From the NCBI RefSeq assembly GCF_000718015.1, contig NZ_JODY01000030.1, forward strand, positions 122,173 through 186,172: a stretch of DNA of 64,000 nucleotides, written 5' to 3'. The notes beneath the pieces are model-generated. The model had not been told where the DNA came from and ran no database searches. It saw only the letters and a program-made list of their open reading frames with translations. This document shows positions 1 to 8,831 of this stretch, in pieces. Position 1 is the stretch's first letter; each line of letters starts with the position of its first letter. The position numbers and the translations under genes are program-made. Origin of the DNA: Streptomyces catenulae (GTDB taxonomy: Bacteria; Actinomycetota; Actinomycetes; Streptomycetales; Streptomycetaceae).

Positions 1-283
1 GCTGGATGTCCGGCGTGGAGACGCCCTCGTAGCCGCCGTAGTCCCATTCGCGCAGACCGTCGTCGGTCCGCGCGCCGTCCAGTCCGGCCAGCTCCGCGGT
101 GCGCCGGGCCCGCGCCATCGGACTGACGCGGACGGCGGCGATCCGCCGCCGGGCGAGGAGCGGCCGCAGGGCGCGGGCCTGCTCCTCGCCCTCGGCGGTG
201 AGCGGCAGATCCGTCCAGCTGGTGTGCCGGCCGTCCCTGCTCCACTCGGTCTCGCCGTGCCGGATCAGCAGCAGCTCGCTCAC
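1..283 (-). CDS. Histidine phosphatase family protein, cut off by the window edge
   Basis: The visible N-terminal 94 residues begin SELLLIRHGETEWS, carrying the RHGE phosphohistidine signature of the phosphoglycerate-mutase/acid-phosphatase superfamily at residues 8-11. The middle part SPMARARRTAELAG is also typical. The C-terminus with the second catalytic histidine lies outside the window. The start is a GTG at 283 that overlaps the trxA stop by four bases (GTGA), so the gene is probably translationally coupled to thioredoxin. The family removes phosphate from sugars, nucleotides or proteins, and the substrate cannot be told here. Confidence 0.85.
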   Translation of the reverse strand, partial: MSELLLIRHGETEWSRDGRHTSWTDLPLTAEGEEQARALRPLLARRRIAAVRVSPMARARRTAELAGLDGARTDDGLREWDYGGYEGVSTPDIQ

Positions 284-663
284 TTCTCCTGCGCCTGCTC
301 GGCCTGCTGCGCCTCGGCGACGGAGGCACGGACCTCGTCCATGTCCAGACCGCGGGCCTGACCGATGACGTCCTCCAGGGCGGCCTCCGGCAGCGCGCCG
401 GGCTGGGCGAACACGGCGATGTTGTCGCGGACGATCATCAGCGTGGGGATCGACTGGATCTGGAACGCCTGGGCCAGCTCGGGCTGCGCCTCGGTGTCGA
501 CCTTGGCGAAGACCAGGTCGTCGTGCTTGTCGGAGGACCGCTCGAAGACCGGGCCGAACTGCTTGCACGGGCCGCACCACTCGGCCCAGAAGTCGATGAG
601 GACGAAGTCGTTGCCGGAGACGATCTCGTCGAAGTTGTCCTTGGTCAGCTCTACGGTGCTCAT
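280..663 (-). CDS. trxA: Thioredoxin
   Basis: Cytosolic thiol-disulfide reductase of 127 residues. The active site WCGPC is at residues 29-33, preceded by the beta strand FVLIDFWAE, and the cis-proline motif SIPTLM follows in the C-terminal half, so the fold looks complete. The Ala/Gln/Glu-rich last 20 residues extend beyond a standard 105-110 residue thioredoxin. The ATG at 663 fits the start of the conserved domain; a much longer open frame upstream has no homology and was ignored. Thioredoxin is normally reduced by thioredoxin reductase, which is not in this window. A SigR-type promoter lies about 57 bases upstream of the start, implying induction by thiol-oxidative stress. Confidence 0.96.
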   Translation of the reverse strand: MSTVELTKDNFDEIVSGNDFVLIDFWAEWCGPCKQFGPVFERSSDKHDDLVFAKVDTEAQPELAQAFQIQSIPTLMIVRDNIAVFAQPGALPEAALEDVIGQARGLDMDEVRASVAEAQQAEQAQEK

Positions 664-719
664 GCGGGCTCCCTGCTTGCGGCTCTGTACCTGAATGTCC
701 GGTCCGTATCCAGCTGCGG

Positions 720-746
720 CAACGAGATCACCCCGCACCGTATTCC
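720..746 (-). promoter_or_regulatory. Predicted SigR (thiol-oxidative stress) promoter of trxA
   Basis: On the minus strand GGAAT (746-742) is followed by exactly 18 bases and then GTTG (723-720). This matches the known Streptomyces SigR consensus GGAAT-N18/19-GTT. Transcription would start near 712, giving a leader of roughly 50 bases before trxA. Thioredoxin genes are classic SigR targets, which supports the call. The rest of the 664-990 interval separates trxA from the divergent VOC gene, and I see no other gene in it. Confidence 0.75.
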
Positions 747-990
747 GCACGTCGGACCGTCCCGCTCCCCTGCCCAGGGCACGGCGTCCTAGACATCCCG
801 GCCCCACCCTGTTGACGTGGCGCGCAGCACACCCGGCGGGCGCCCTCCGGGCGGGACGGGAAGCCTCGCGAACGGGACCGTTGTCCGGCACCGAGCCGCC
901 CGCGAACGACGGGCCCGGGCGCGGGGGCGTGGCCGCCTCCGGACGCGGGGATGTCACCGGAAACACCCTTCGTCCCGCGGGAGGACGCAC

Positions 991-1545
991 ATGGCACCCG
1001 TCTCCCAGCCCGAATTCCGACTCGGCGGGGTCAACCACCTCGCACTCGTCTGCTCCGACATGCGGCGCACCGTGGACTTCTACTCCGGAGTCCTCGGCAT
1101 GCCGCTGCTCAAGACCATCGAACTGCCCGACGGCAGGGGACAGCACTTCTTCTTCGACTGCGGAGGCGGGGACAGCGTCGCCTTCTTCTGGTTCCCGGAC
1201 GCCCCCGACCCGGCGCCCGGCGTCTCCGCCCCGGTCCACCTGCCCGGCGAGGGCGAGATCGTCAGCGCGGTCGGCTCGATGAACCATGTGGCCTTCCACG
1301 TACCGCCGGAGCACTTCGACGCCTACCACTCCCGGCTCGCCGCCAAGGGCGTACGGGTCAGCGCGGTGCTCAACCACGACGACAGCCCCACGGGCGTCGC
1401 ACCCGCCCTGCACGACGGCGTGTTCGTCCGCTCCTTCTACTTTCAGGACCCGGACGGCATCCTGCTCGAATTCGCCTGCTGGCTCCGCCGCCCCGCGGGC
1501 GAACCGGAGAACGTCACCCACACCCCGCACACCGCCCGGCACTGA
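991..1545 (+). CDS. VOC family (glyoxalase/bleomycin resistance/dioxygenase fold) protein
   Basis: Protein of 184 residues with two betaalphabetabetabeta modules. The first opens GVNHLALVCSDMRRTVDFYSG with a metal-ligand-type histidine, and the second opens SMNHVAFHVP and ends FYFQDPDGILLEF, the usual C-terminal metal-binding glutamate motif. Members bind a divalent metal and act as lyases, dioxygenases, isomerases or binding proteins; the substrate is not predictable here. The ATG at 991 follows a GGGAGG ribosome site at about 979-984. It diverges from trxA and ends before a strong hairpin shared with the opposing tRNA. Confidence 0.88.
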   Translation: MAPVSQPEFRLGGVNHLALVCSDMRRTVDFYSGVLGMPLLKTIELPDGRGQHFFFDCGGGDSVAFFWFPDAPDPAPGVSAPVHLPGEGEIVSAVGSMNHVAFHVPPEHFDAYHSRLAAKGVRVSAVLNHDDSPTGVAPALHDGVFVRSFYFQDPDGILLEFACWLRRPAGEPENVTHTPHTARH

Positions 1546-1668
1546 GGGCGGGACCACGGGAAGGCGGGCGACGAAGATCGCTCAGGGCGGCTTGAGGCAT
1601 CCGTGGGACGCGAAGGATCACGGCGCTCCCGGTGTCACCGCGTCCACCGGATCTTGATCCACACGAGT

Positions 1669-1706
1669 GAGCGCGGGCCGCCACTACGGAGTGGCGGCCC
1701 GCGCTC
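1669..1706. terminator. Bidirectional hairpin terminator
   Basis: A perfect 16-bp stem (1669-1684 with 1691-1706) and a six-base loop lie between the VOC gene and the opposing tRNA. It can end transcription from both sides. Confidence 0.8.
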
Positions 1707-1751
1707 TTACGTTTCCGCAGGTAGGAACGGTGTGACGTCCCTGCCGCGCGG

Positions 1752-1825
1752 TGGGGCGGGTGGGGCTCGAACCCACGACCGACGGATTATGAGTCCGCTG
1801 CTCTGACCGGCTGAGCTACCGCCCC
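1752..1825 (-). tRNA. tRNA with CAU anticodon (elongator Met or lysidine-modified Ile2)
   Basis: A 74-base cloverleaf: acceptor GGGGCGG pairs with CCGCCCC, the T-arm contains GGTTCGAGC, and the anticodon loop is CTCATAA. No CCA is encoded. CAU occurs in initiator Met, elongator Met and Ile2 tRNAs. The perfect first acceptor pair argues against initiator. The stem GCGGA/TCCGT and variable region resemble bacterial Ile2, but I cannot decide between Met and Ile2 by eye. Confidence 0.9.
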
Positions 1826-1973
1826 CACACGGCGCGCCGCGCACATTTGTGCGCGCCGTCTGCCGCAGCATAGCCGCTCATACGATCTGTTGCCCGTGTG
1901 GGCTGCCGTCCGGCGACTGTGCACGGTCAACAGGACTTCACCCATGGGGCTTTCGGTTCCCCGCATACGGAAA

Positions 1974-1993
1974 AGGACCCCTTTCGGGGTCCT
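1974..1993 (-). terminator. Rho-independent terminator of the tRNA-Asn pair
   Basis: On the minus strand AGGACCCC, loop GAAA, GGGGTCCT is followed by TTT. This is an 8-bp GC-rich stem with a short T run, just downstream of the tRNA-Asn genes. Confidence 0.85.
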
Positions 1994-2004
1994 CTTCGGT
2001 GTTG

Positions 2005-2077
2005 CTCCCCCGACTGGACTCGAACCAGTAACCCTCCGGTTAACAGCCGAATGCTCTGCCAATTGAGCTACAGGGGA
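2005..2077 (-). tRNA. tRNA-Asn (GTT), second copy in transcription order
   Basis: A 73-base cloverleaf with acceptor TCCCCTG pairing with CGGGGGA, anticodon loop CTGTTAA (anticodon GTT), T-loop GGTTCGAGT and discriminator G. No CCA is encoded. It sits five bases downstream of a second tRNA-Asn in the same direction and is followed by a rho-independent terminator. It differs from its partner at only four positions, all in or next to the anticodon stem. Confidence 0.96.
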
Positions 2078-2082
2078 TCGCG

Positions 2083-2155
2083 CTCCCCCGACTGGACTCG
2101 AACCAGTAACCTGCCGGTTAACAGCCGGCTGCTCTGCCAATTGAGCTACAGGGGA
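2083..2155 (-). tRNA. tRNA-Asn (GTT), first copy in transcription order
   Basis: A 73-base cloverleaf with anticodon GTT and an anticodon stem GCCGG/CCGGC that is more GC-rich than the TTCGG/CCGGA stem of the downstream copy. The changes at positions 27/43 and 28 preserve pairing. The two genes are almost certainly co-transcribed. Confidence 0.96.
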
Positions 2156-2416
2156 ATGCTGCGTGTGCCTCGAATGCTTCGTCGACCGGAACTCCGGACG
2201 GCGTGCGCTCGCTGCGACACATACATTAGCGCAAGCAGGGGGGTGCTCCGCCAATCGGTATCGCCAGAGGTGATCACCGGCCCCGCAGGGCAGGCGCGCG
2301 GCACAGCCCACAGGTCCGGTGCACCGGCACCGGACGCGACCGGACGCCATCGGCGGGCGGCGCCGCGGGAGCCCTCCCCGGCGATCGCGCCGCCGACGAC
2401 AGGAAAGGGTGGAGCG

Positions 2417-2716
2417 ATGCGCTACCGGCTCACGTTCATCGCGGGACTGGCCGTCGGATATGTGCTCGGCACGCGGGCCGGACGGGAGCGGTACGAGCAG
2501 CTGCGCAAGGCGGCCCGGCAGGTCGCGGAGAACCCCGCGGTCCGCAACACCGCCGAAAGCGCCGCGCTGGGCGGTCGGCAGGCGGCGACCAGGGCGTTCG
2601 ACAAGGTCTCGGCCAAGGTCGGGGACCGGATGCCGCAGGCGGTCACCGACCGGGTCAGGTCGCTGCGGGAGCAGCGCGACACCGACCCGGACGACTGGGG
2701 TACGAGCAACACCTGA
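2417..2716 (+). CDS. YtxH-like small membrane-anchored protein
   Basis: Protein of 99 residues. The N-terminus MRYRLTFIAGLAVGYVLGTRAGRERYEQLR has a short hydrophobic segment with the Gly-Tyr-x-x-Gly-x-Arg-Ala-Gly pattern of YtxH-like proteins, followed by a charged, helical, Ala/Arg-rich tail. Such proteins are probably anchored at the membrane through the N-terminal segment, and their role is unclear. A purine-rich GGTGGAG precedes the ATG. It stands alone between the tRNA-Asn genes and the sugar kinase, both likely separately transcribed. Confidence 0.8.
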   Translation: MRYRLTFIAGLAVGYVLGTRAGRERYEQLRKAARQVAENPAVRNTAESAALGGRQAATRAFDKVSAKVGDRMPQAVTDRVRSLREQRDTDPDDWGTSNT

Positions 2717-2797
2717 CGGCGCGCGCATTTTCCCCGTGGCGGCCGTCGTAAACCCTGCGGCGTCCCGGGCCCGCCGGATGGGGCATCATCTGGAGCC

Positions 2798-4282
2798 ATG
2801 GGGAAAGTCGCCGGGTTGGACAGTTCTTCCGAGTGCACACGGATCGTGGTCTGCGATACCGATACCGGTGCCGTCATCAGGCGGGGGTACGCGCCGCACC
2901 CCGCCGAGAAGGGGCCCGAGGTCGACCCTCAGGCGTGGCTGATGTCACTGGGTGAGGCCGCCGGGAACGGCCTGCTCGAAGGCGTCCAGGCGATCGGGGT
3001 CTCGGCGCAGCAGCACGGGCTGGTCCCGCTGGACGCCGAGGGCGGGCTCGTCCGCCCGGCGCTGGTGGGCAACGACAAGCGGGCGCAGAGCGCCGCGGCC
3101 GATCTGGCGGACTCGCTCGGCGGCCGGGCGGCGTGGGCGCAGGCCGTCGGGGCGGTGCCGCAGGCGGCGCACCCGGTGACGAAGCTGCGCTGGCTGGCGC
3201 GGAACGAACCGGCGAACGCCGCCCGGATCACCGAGGTCATGCAGCCGCACGACTGGCTGGCCTGGCAGTTGCTGGGCCGCCCGGCGCGGCGGACGACGGA
3301 CCGGGGCGGCGCCTCCACGACCGGATTCTGGTCGGCCGCCGCCGAGGCGTACCGGCCGGACCTGATCGAGCTGGCGCTCGGGCACCAGGTGCGGCTGCCG
3401 GAGGTGCTGCGCCCCTGGGGGACCGCGGGCTTCACCCCGGAGGGGCTGCTGATCTCCGCCGGTACGGGCGAGACGATGGCGGCGGCGTTCGGGCTCGGCG
3501 TGGGCGTCGGCGACGCGGTGATCTCGCTGGGCGCGTCCGGTTCGGTCTTCAGCATCCACCACGAGGCGCTGGTCGACGCCGAGGGCACCATCACCTCGTT
3601 CGCCGACGCGACCGGCCGTCATCTGCCGGTGGTGCACACCAGCAACGCGGTACGGGTGCTGCGCGGCACCGCCGAGATGCTCGGGACGGACCTGGAGGGG
3701 CTGTCGGAGCTGGCGTTGCAGTCGACGCCCGGTGCGTACGGCATGGTGCTGCTGCCGTATCTGGAGGGTGAGCGGACGCCGCATCTGCCGCACACCGCGG
3801 GGTCGTTGCACGGGATGCGGCGGGAGAGCATGAAGCCGGAGCATCTGGCGCGCGCCGCGTTCGAGGGGATGCTCTGCGGGCTCGCGGACGCGCTGGACGT
3901 GCTGCGCGGGCGGGGTGTGACGGTGAGCCGGGTGTTCCTGCTGGGCGCGGCGGCGGAGCTGACCGCGGTGCAGGCGGTGGCACCGGCGCTCTTCGGGGTG
4001 CAGGTCGTGGTCCCGCAGCCGGCCGAGTACGCGGCGCTGGGTGCGGCGCGGCAGGCGGCGTGGGCGCTGGGCGCGGCGCACGGCACGCTGCCCGTCGCCG
4101 AGCCGGGCGGTCCCGCGGAGCCGCCCGCGTGGCCCGCGGCGGCGAGCCAGGTCTTCGAGCCGGGCGAGGAGCTGCCGGTGGGTCAGGCGGTGCGCCAGCA
4201 GTACGCGGCGGTGCGGGACGAGACGTACCCGGGGGCGTTCGCCGCCGCGGCGCCCGCGGAGGCGTTCGTACCGGAGGGGTGA
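2798..4282 (+). CDS. FGGY-family carbohydrate kinase (xylulokinase-like)
   Basis: Protein of 494 residues, the usual length for FGGY kinases, which phosphorylate sugars or polyols with ATP. The N-terminal ATPase domain begins VAGLDSSSECTRIVVCD (the phosphate-1 loop, DxSTxxxK in most members). GVSAQQHGLV matches the xylulokinase QMHG-type substrate loop. The C-terminal domain carries GAYGMVLLPYLEGERTPH and the GAAAELTAVQAVAPALFGVQV adenosine region. The glutamine-for-methionine change in QQHG and SSSE for SST-K are deviations from classical XylB, so the true sugar is uncertain. No transport or isomerase gene adjoins it. Confidence 0.9.
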   Translation: MGKVAGLDSSSECTRIVVCDTDTGAVIRRGYAPHPAEKGPEVDPQAWLMSLGEAAGNGLLEGVQAIGVSAQQHGLVPLDAEGGLVRPALVGNDKRAQSAAADLADSLGGRAAWAQAVGAVPQAAHPVTKLRWLARNEPANAARITEVMQPHDWLAWQLLGRPARRTTDRGGASTTGFWSAAAEAYRPDLIELALGHQVRLPEVLRPWGTAGFTPEGLLISAGTGETMAAAFGLGVGVGDAVISLGASGSVFSIHHEALVDAEGTITSFADATGRHLPVVHTSNAVRVLRGTAEMLGTDLEGLSELALQSTPGAYGMVLLPYLEGERTPHLPHTAGSLHGMRRESMKPEHLARAAFEGMLCGLADALDVLRGRGVTVSRVFLLGAAAELTAVQAVAPALFGVQVVVPQPAEYAALGAARQAAWALGAAHGTLPVAEPGGPAEPPAWPAAASQVFEPGEELPVGQAVRQQYAAVRDETYPGAFAAAAPAEAFVPEG

Positions 4283-4286
4283 GGCG

Positions 4287-5456
4287 TCAGTCGAGGTAGC
4301 CGCGGAGCTGGTCGGCGTAGGCGTGGTCGCGGAGTTTGCCGAGGGTCTTGGACTCGATCTGGCGTATGCGTTCGCGGGTGACGCCGAAGAGGCGGCCGAT
4401 CTCCTCCAGGGTGCGGGGGCGGCCGTCGGCGAGTCCGTAGCGGAGTTGGACGACGCGGCGTTCGCGTTCGCCGAGGGTGGACAGGACGGCGTCGAGGTGT
4501 TCGCGGAGCAGGAGGAAGGCGGCGGACTCGGCGGGTGAGGGGGCGTCGCCGTCCTCGATGAGGTCGCCGAAGGAGACGTCGTCCTCCTCGCCCACGGGGG
4601 CGTGCAGCGAGACCGGTTCCTGGGCGAGGCGCAGCACCTCGGCGACGCGTTCGGTGGTCAGGCCCAGTTGGGCGGCGATCTCGTCGTGGGACGGTTCGTG
4701 GCCGGTCTCCTGGAGGATGCGGCGCTGGGTGCGGACCACGCGGTTGATCAGCTCGACGACGTGTACCGGGACGCGGATGGTGCGCGCCTGGTCGGCGAGG
4801 GCGCGGGACATCGCCTGGCGGATCCACCAGGTGGCGTAGGTGGAGAACTTGAAGCCGCGGGCATAGTCGAACTTCTCGACGGCGCGGATCAGGCCGAGAT
4901 TGCCCTCCTGGACGAGGTCGAGCATGGTCAGGCCACGGCCGAGGTAGCGCTTGGCGACGGAGACGACGAGGCGGAGGTTGGCCTCGATCAGACGGCGTTT
5001 GGCCATCCGGCCGCGGACCACCAACGTGTCGAGTTCACCGGCGAGTTGGGAGTCGAGGTCCGGGGTACGGGCCAGCTTCTCCTCGGCGAAGAGTCCGGCC
5101 TCGACGCGGCGGGCGAGGTCGACCTCGTCGGCGGCGGTGAGCAGCGGGATGCGGCCGATCTCGCGGAGGTACTGACGGAAGAGGTCGGCGGAGGGGCCCG
5201 CGGTCTCGGGGCGCAGCGGGGCGCCGGGGGCGTCCTCCGGCTCGTCCTCGGGGGCGGCCGCCTCCGGGTCGTTTGGGGGGCGCCCGGTGTCGGGTGGGGT
5301 GGTGCGGGCGGGGCCGGTGGGCTGGACGGGGACGCGGAACGTGCCGGGGGCCGGGCGGGGGCTGTCGCGGGCGGGGGCCTCCTCCCCCTGCGGCAGGGTC
5401 GTCCCGGTCGCTGCCTGCGGGGCGCCGGACGCCCCGGGGAGGATCTGGCTCTGCAC
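4287..5456 (-). CDS. hrdA: Primary-like RNA polymerase sigma factor (HrdA-like, group 2 sigma-70)
   Basis: Sigma-70 factor with regions in order: 1.2 ([18 protein letters not shown]), 2 ([16 protein letters not shown], then [29 protein letters not shown], the -10 recognition helix), 3 ([13 protein letters not shown]) and 4 ([24 protein letters not shown], the -35 helix-turn-helix). The start chosen is the GTG at 5456 (VQSQILPG), eight bases after a perfect GGAGG; it gives 389 residues. A longer frame to a GTG at 5591 has only a weak ribosome site. The first hundred residues are Pro/Ala-rich and likely disordered. The name rests on similarity and on the position next to dnaG, as I recall for S. 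coelicolor hrdA. It lies head to tail with dnaG. Confidence 0.88.
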   Translation of the reverse strand: MQSQILPGASGAPQAATGTTLPQGEEAPARDSPRPAPGTFRVPVQPTGPARTTPPDTGRPPNDPEAAAPEDEPEDAPGAPLRPETAGPSADLFRQYLREIGRIPLLTAADEVDLARRVEAGLFAEEKLARTPDLDSQLAGELDTLVVRGRMAKRRLIEANLRLVVSVAKRYLGRGLTMLDLVQEGNLGLIRAVEKFDYARGFKFSTYATWWIRQAMSRALADQARTIRVPVHVVELINRVVRTQRRILQETGHEPSHDEIAAQLGLTTERVAEVLRLAQEPVSLHAPVGEEDDVSFGDLIEDGDAPSPAESAAFLLLREHLDAVLSTLGERERRVVQLRYGLADGRPRTLEEIGRLFGVTRERIRQIESKTLGKLRDHAYADQLRGYLD

Positions 5457-5849
5457 GGGGGCGACCTCCAGGGGATGCGCTGCGCGGGCGGCGGGGTCCG
5501 GGAGCGGCGGCGGGCCGGCCGTCGTACCGCGAGGGGCCGCGGGCGGGAAGCGGGTGCGCGGGAGCGGATGGGGCGCGGCGAGCTCGCGCACCGCTTCTCA
5601 GTGTGGAGTACGACACAGGGCTGCCACGAGGGGCGTGCGAGCACTTTCTGAGTTCGTTCCGTTACCGTCCGGCTACGCCGGGGCGTCGGGCGGAGCGCGG
5701 CGGCCGGGTGTGCGGGGTGCCGGAGGTTCCTGGGGCCCCCGGGGCGGCCCCGGGGGCGGGAACGGGTCACCCGGGCAGGGCGGACGGGCGGGGAACGAGG
5801 TGCCGGTGCCGCGCCGGGGGCTCTTCCGGGGCGCGGGCCCTCCGCCCGT
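5457..5849. other. Intergenic region between dnaG and the sigma factor gene
   Basis: About 390 bases without a convincing gene. On the minus strand a frame from a GTG at 5591 could extend the sigma factor, but a better ribosome site supports the later start. The promoter of the sigma gene should be here. I see a GGAAC near 5656-5660 on the minus strand but no partner -10 I would defend. Confidence 0.5.
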
Positions 5850-7751
5850 CTACAGCGCCGCGTATCCCCGGTCGCGCAGGGACTGGCCGTACTGCTGGAG
5901 GACCCAGAGTTCGTTCTGGACGGCGGCGAGGTGCTCCGGGTCGGCGCGGGGGCCGAGGCGTTGGAGGGTGCCGCGGATCTCGGTGACGCGCTGATTGACC
6001 GCGGCGAGGCGGACGGCGACGAGCTGGACACCGGCGTATGCCTCGTCCGGGTCGCGGCGGATGTGCAGCGGCTCGACGATCAGCTCGGTGACCAGGGCGC
6101 GGACGGTGTCGTCGGGGGCGGCCTCGCGGACCCGCTGGACATAGCCGTCGTCGTGCGCGGCGGCGCCCCCGGCGTCCTCGATGCAGCGGCGGACGACGGC
6201 GTACGGCGGGGCGGTGAACTCGTCGATGCCGTAGGCGTCGAAGGCCGGGGAGACCAGGTCGGGGCGTTGGAGGGCGAGCTTGAGGAGTTCGCGCTCGACG
6301 CGGTGGGCGGGGCTGCGGAGGTTGAGCGCGGGGCCGCGCAGGCCGGGGGCGGGTGCCTCGGGCGCCGGGGTCTGGCCGCGGGGGGCCCGGCGGGGCTGGT
6401 CGCCGCCGTCGCGGCCACGCTCGCGGGCCCAGCGGGCGAGCTGGGCGACGCGGCGGACGACGAACTGGGTGTCGAGGATGCCGAGCAGTCCGGCCAACTG
6501 GACGGCCACCTCGTGCTGGGCGCCGCTGTTCTTGATCCGGGCCACGACGGGCGCCGCCTCGTCGAGCGCGGCGGCGCGGCCCGCGGGGGTCTCCAGGGCG
6601 TAGCGGCTCACGATCTGGCGGAGGGCGAACTCGAAGAGCGGGGTGCGGGGTTCGACGAGGTCGGCGACGGCGGCGTCGCCCTTGGCGAGGCGCAGCTCAC
6701 AGGGGTCCATGCCGTCGGGGGCGATGGCGATGTAGGTCTCGGCGGCGAACTTCTGGTCGTCCTCGAAGGCGCGCAGGGCGGCCTTCTGGCCCGCCGCGTC
6801 GCCGTCGAAGGTGAAGATCACCCGGGCCGAGCCGTTGTCCATCAGGAGCCTGCGGAGGATCTTGATGTGGCCCTCGCCGAAGGCGGTGCCGGAGGTGGCG
6901 ATGGCGGTGGTGATACCGGCGAGATGGCAGGCCATGACGTCGGTGTAGCCCTCGACGACGACCGCGCGGGAGGTCTTGGCGATCTCCTTCTTGGCCAGGT
7001 CGATGCCGTACAGCACCTGGCCCTTCTTGTAGATCGGGGTCTCGGGGGTGTTGAGGTACTTGGGGCCGTTGTCGTCGTCGCGGAGCTTGCGGGCGCCGAA
7101 GCCGACGACCTCGCCGGAGATGTCGCGGATCGGCCACATCAGACGGCCGCGGAAGCGGTCGATGGGGCCGCGGCGGCCGTCCTGGGAGAGTCCGGAGAGG
7201 ATCAGCTCCTTGTCGGTGAAGCCGCGGCCGCGCAGGAAGCGGGTGAGGTGGTCCCATCCGGCGGGGCTGTAGCCGACGCCGAAGTGCTGGGCGGCGGCCT
7301 GGTCGAAGCCGCGCTCGGCGAGGAAGCGGCGGCCGATCTCGGCCTCCGGCGAGTCCAGCTGCTCGATGTAGTAGGCGGCGGCGGCCTTGTGGGCCTCGAC
7401 CAGGCGGGTGCGCTCGCCCTGCTGACGGCCGGGGGCGTAGCCGCCCTCCTCGTAGCGCAGGGTGATGCCCGCTTGAGCTGCGAGGCGCTCGATGGTCTCG
7501 GCGAAGGAGAGGTGGTCGATCTTCATGACGAAGTCGACGGTGTCCCCGCCCTCCTGGCAGCCGAAGCAGTGGTAGAGCCCCTTGGCCGTACTGACGTGGA
7601 AGGACGGGGACTTCTCGTCGTGGAACGGGCACAGGCCCTTGAGGTTGCCGCCTCCGGCGTTGCGGAGCTGGAGATATTCGGACACGACGGCGTCGATCGG
7701 GACCGCGTCCCGCACCGCCTTCACGTCGTCATCGTTGATCCTGCCTGCCAC
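5850..7751 (-). CDS. dnaG: DNA primase
   Basis: Protein of 633 residues that makes RNA primers for lagging-strand replication with the DnaB helicase. The N-terminal zinc ribbon has C41, H44, C62 and C65 (CPFHDEKSPSF then CFGCQEGGD). The catalytic TOPRIM core follows, with VVVEGYTDVMA (metal-binding Glu) and IFTFDGDAAGQKAA (DxD-type acid). A low-complexity linker precedes the C-terminal helicase-binding domain. The start MAGRINDDDVKAVRDAVPIDAVVSEY is the canonical primase start. It is 48 bases downstream of the PLP dehydratase gene on the same strand and may be read from that operon as well as its own promoter. Confidence 0.97.
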   Translation of the reverse strand: MAGRINDDDVKAVRDAVPIDAVVSEYLQLRNAGGGNLKGLCPFHDEKSPSFHVSTAKGLYHCFGCQEGGDTVDFVMKIDHLSFAETIERLAAQAGITLRYEEGGYAPGRQQGERTRLVEAHKAAAAYYIEQLDSPEAEIGRRFLAERGFDQAAAQHFGVGYSPAGWDHLTRFLRGRGFTDKELILSGLSQDGRRGPIDRFRGRLMWPIRDISGEVVGFGARKLRDDDNGPKYLNTPETPIYKKGQVLYGIDLAKKEIAKTSRAVVVEGYTDVMACHLAGITTAIATSGTAFGEGHIKILRRLLMDNGSARVIFTFDGDAAGQKAALRAFEDDQKFAAETYIAIAPDGMDPCELRLAKGDAAVADLVEPRTPLFEFALRQIVSRYALETPAGRAAALDEAAPVVARIKNSGAQHEVAVQLAGLLGILDTQFVVRRVAQLARWARERGRDGGDQPRRAPRGQTPAPEAPAPGLRGPALNLRSPAHRVERELLKLALQRPDLVSPAFDAYGIDEFTAPPYAVVRRCIEDAGGAAAHDDGYVQRVREAAPDDTVRALVTELIVEPLHIRRDPDEAYAGVQLVAVRLAAVNQRVTEIRGTLQRLGPRADPEHLAAVQNELWVLQQYGQSLRDRGYAAL

Positions 7752-7799
7752 GCATGAATTCTACGGCCGGGCGCCGACAGTCCCGTCCGGGCGGCCGGG

Positions 7800-8822
7800 T
7801 CAGGTGGCGTCGGGGGCGTCGCGCATGATCTCCAGGAAGCGGTCGAGGGCGATGTTGCCGCCCGAGACGACGACGCCGACGCGGGGCGGGAGCGCCTCGA
7901 TCCGGCCGCTGAGCAGGGCGGCGAGGGCGCAGGCGCCGCTGGGCTCGGTGACGATCTTGAGGCGCTCGAAGGCGAACCGCATCGCGGCGCGGATCTCGTC
8001 GTCCGTGACGAGCGCGACGGAGTCGAGGAGCCGCCGGTTGATCGCGAAGGTCAGCTCACCGGGCGCCTCGACGGCCTGGCCGTCGGCGAGGGTGCGCGGT
8101 ACGGGGATCGTGACGCGCTCCCCGGCGGCCAGCGAGCGCGCGGTGTCGTCGCCCGCCTCCGGCTCCACGCCGATCATGCGGATGCCGGGGACGAGGGCGG
8201 TGGCGGCGGTGGCGCAGCCCGCCATCAGGCCGCCCCCGCCGACCGGTGTGAGCAGCGCGCCGAGCGGCCCGCTCTCCTCGATCAGCTCCAGGGCGGTGGT
8301 GCCCTGGCCCGCGATGACGTCGGGGTGGTCGTAGGGCGGGACGAGGGCCAGTCCGCGCTCCTCGGCGAGGGCGCGGCCCAGGGCGGTGCGGTCGCCGGTG
8401 TAGCGGTCGTAGGTGACGATCTCGGCGCCGTAGCCCGCGGTGGCCTCGCGCTTGGAGCGCGGGGCGTCCTCGGGCATGAGGATGACGGCGGTGGTGCCCA
8501 GCTCGCGGGCGGCGAGGGCGACGGCCTGGGCGTGGTTGCCGGAGGAGTAGGCGGCGACGCCGCGGCGGCGCTGCTCGGGGGTGAGGCGGGCGACGGCGTT
8601 GTAGGCGCCGCGGAACTTGAACGCGCCGATCCGCTGGAAGGACTCGCACTTGAGGTGGACCTCGGCGCCCACCAGCGCGTCCAGGGTACGCGAGCGCAGC
8701 ACCGGGGTGCGGTGGGCGACGCCCGCCAGCCGGGCCGCGGCCTCCCGGACGGAGTCGAGGGTGACGGCCGCGGGGCCGGCGGGCGGGGTGGGGCCGCTGG
8801 GGCCCGTGGGGTGTGCGCTCAT
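7800..8822 (-). CDS. PLP-dependent threonine/serine dehydratase-like enzyme
   Basis: Protein of 340 residues of the tryptophan-synthase-beta (fold type II) PLP family. KCESFQRIGAFKFRGAYNAV contains the Schiff-base lysine in the FKFRGA motif, SSGNHAQAVA binds the cofactor phosphate side and PVGGGGLMAGCATA is the glycine loop. It lacks a C-terminal ACT regulatory domain, so it resembles short catabolic threonine dehydratase or serine racemase/dehydratase more than the biosynthetic IlvA. Likely reaction: deamination of Thr or Ser to the 2-oxo acid. It starts nine bases after the FAD reductase stop, so the two form an operon. Confidence 0.9.
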   Translation of the reverse strand: MSAHPTGPSGPTPPAGPAAVTLDSVREAAARLAGVAHRTPVLRSRTLDALVGAEVHLKCESFQRIGAFKFRGAYNAVARLTPEQRRRGVAAYSSGNHAQAVALAARELGTTAVILMPEDAPRSKREATAGYGAEIVTYDRYTGDRTALGRALAEERGLALVPPYDHPDVIAGQGTTALELIEESGPLGALLTPVGGGGLMAGCATAATALVPGIRMIGVEPEAGDDTARSLAAGERVTIPVPRTLADGQAVEAPGELTFAINRRLLDSVALVTDDEIRAAMRFAFERLKIVTEPSGACALAALLSGRIEALPPRVGVVVSGGNIALDRFLEIMRDAPDAT

Positions 8823-8831
8823 GGCGGCACG

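Noticed and set aside
1829..1859. GC hairpin next to the CAU tRNA gene
   Set aside because: ACGGCGCGC/GCGCGCCGT lies upstream of the tRNA in its own transcription direction, with no gene to terminate; I cannot assign it a role.
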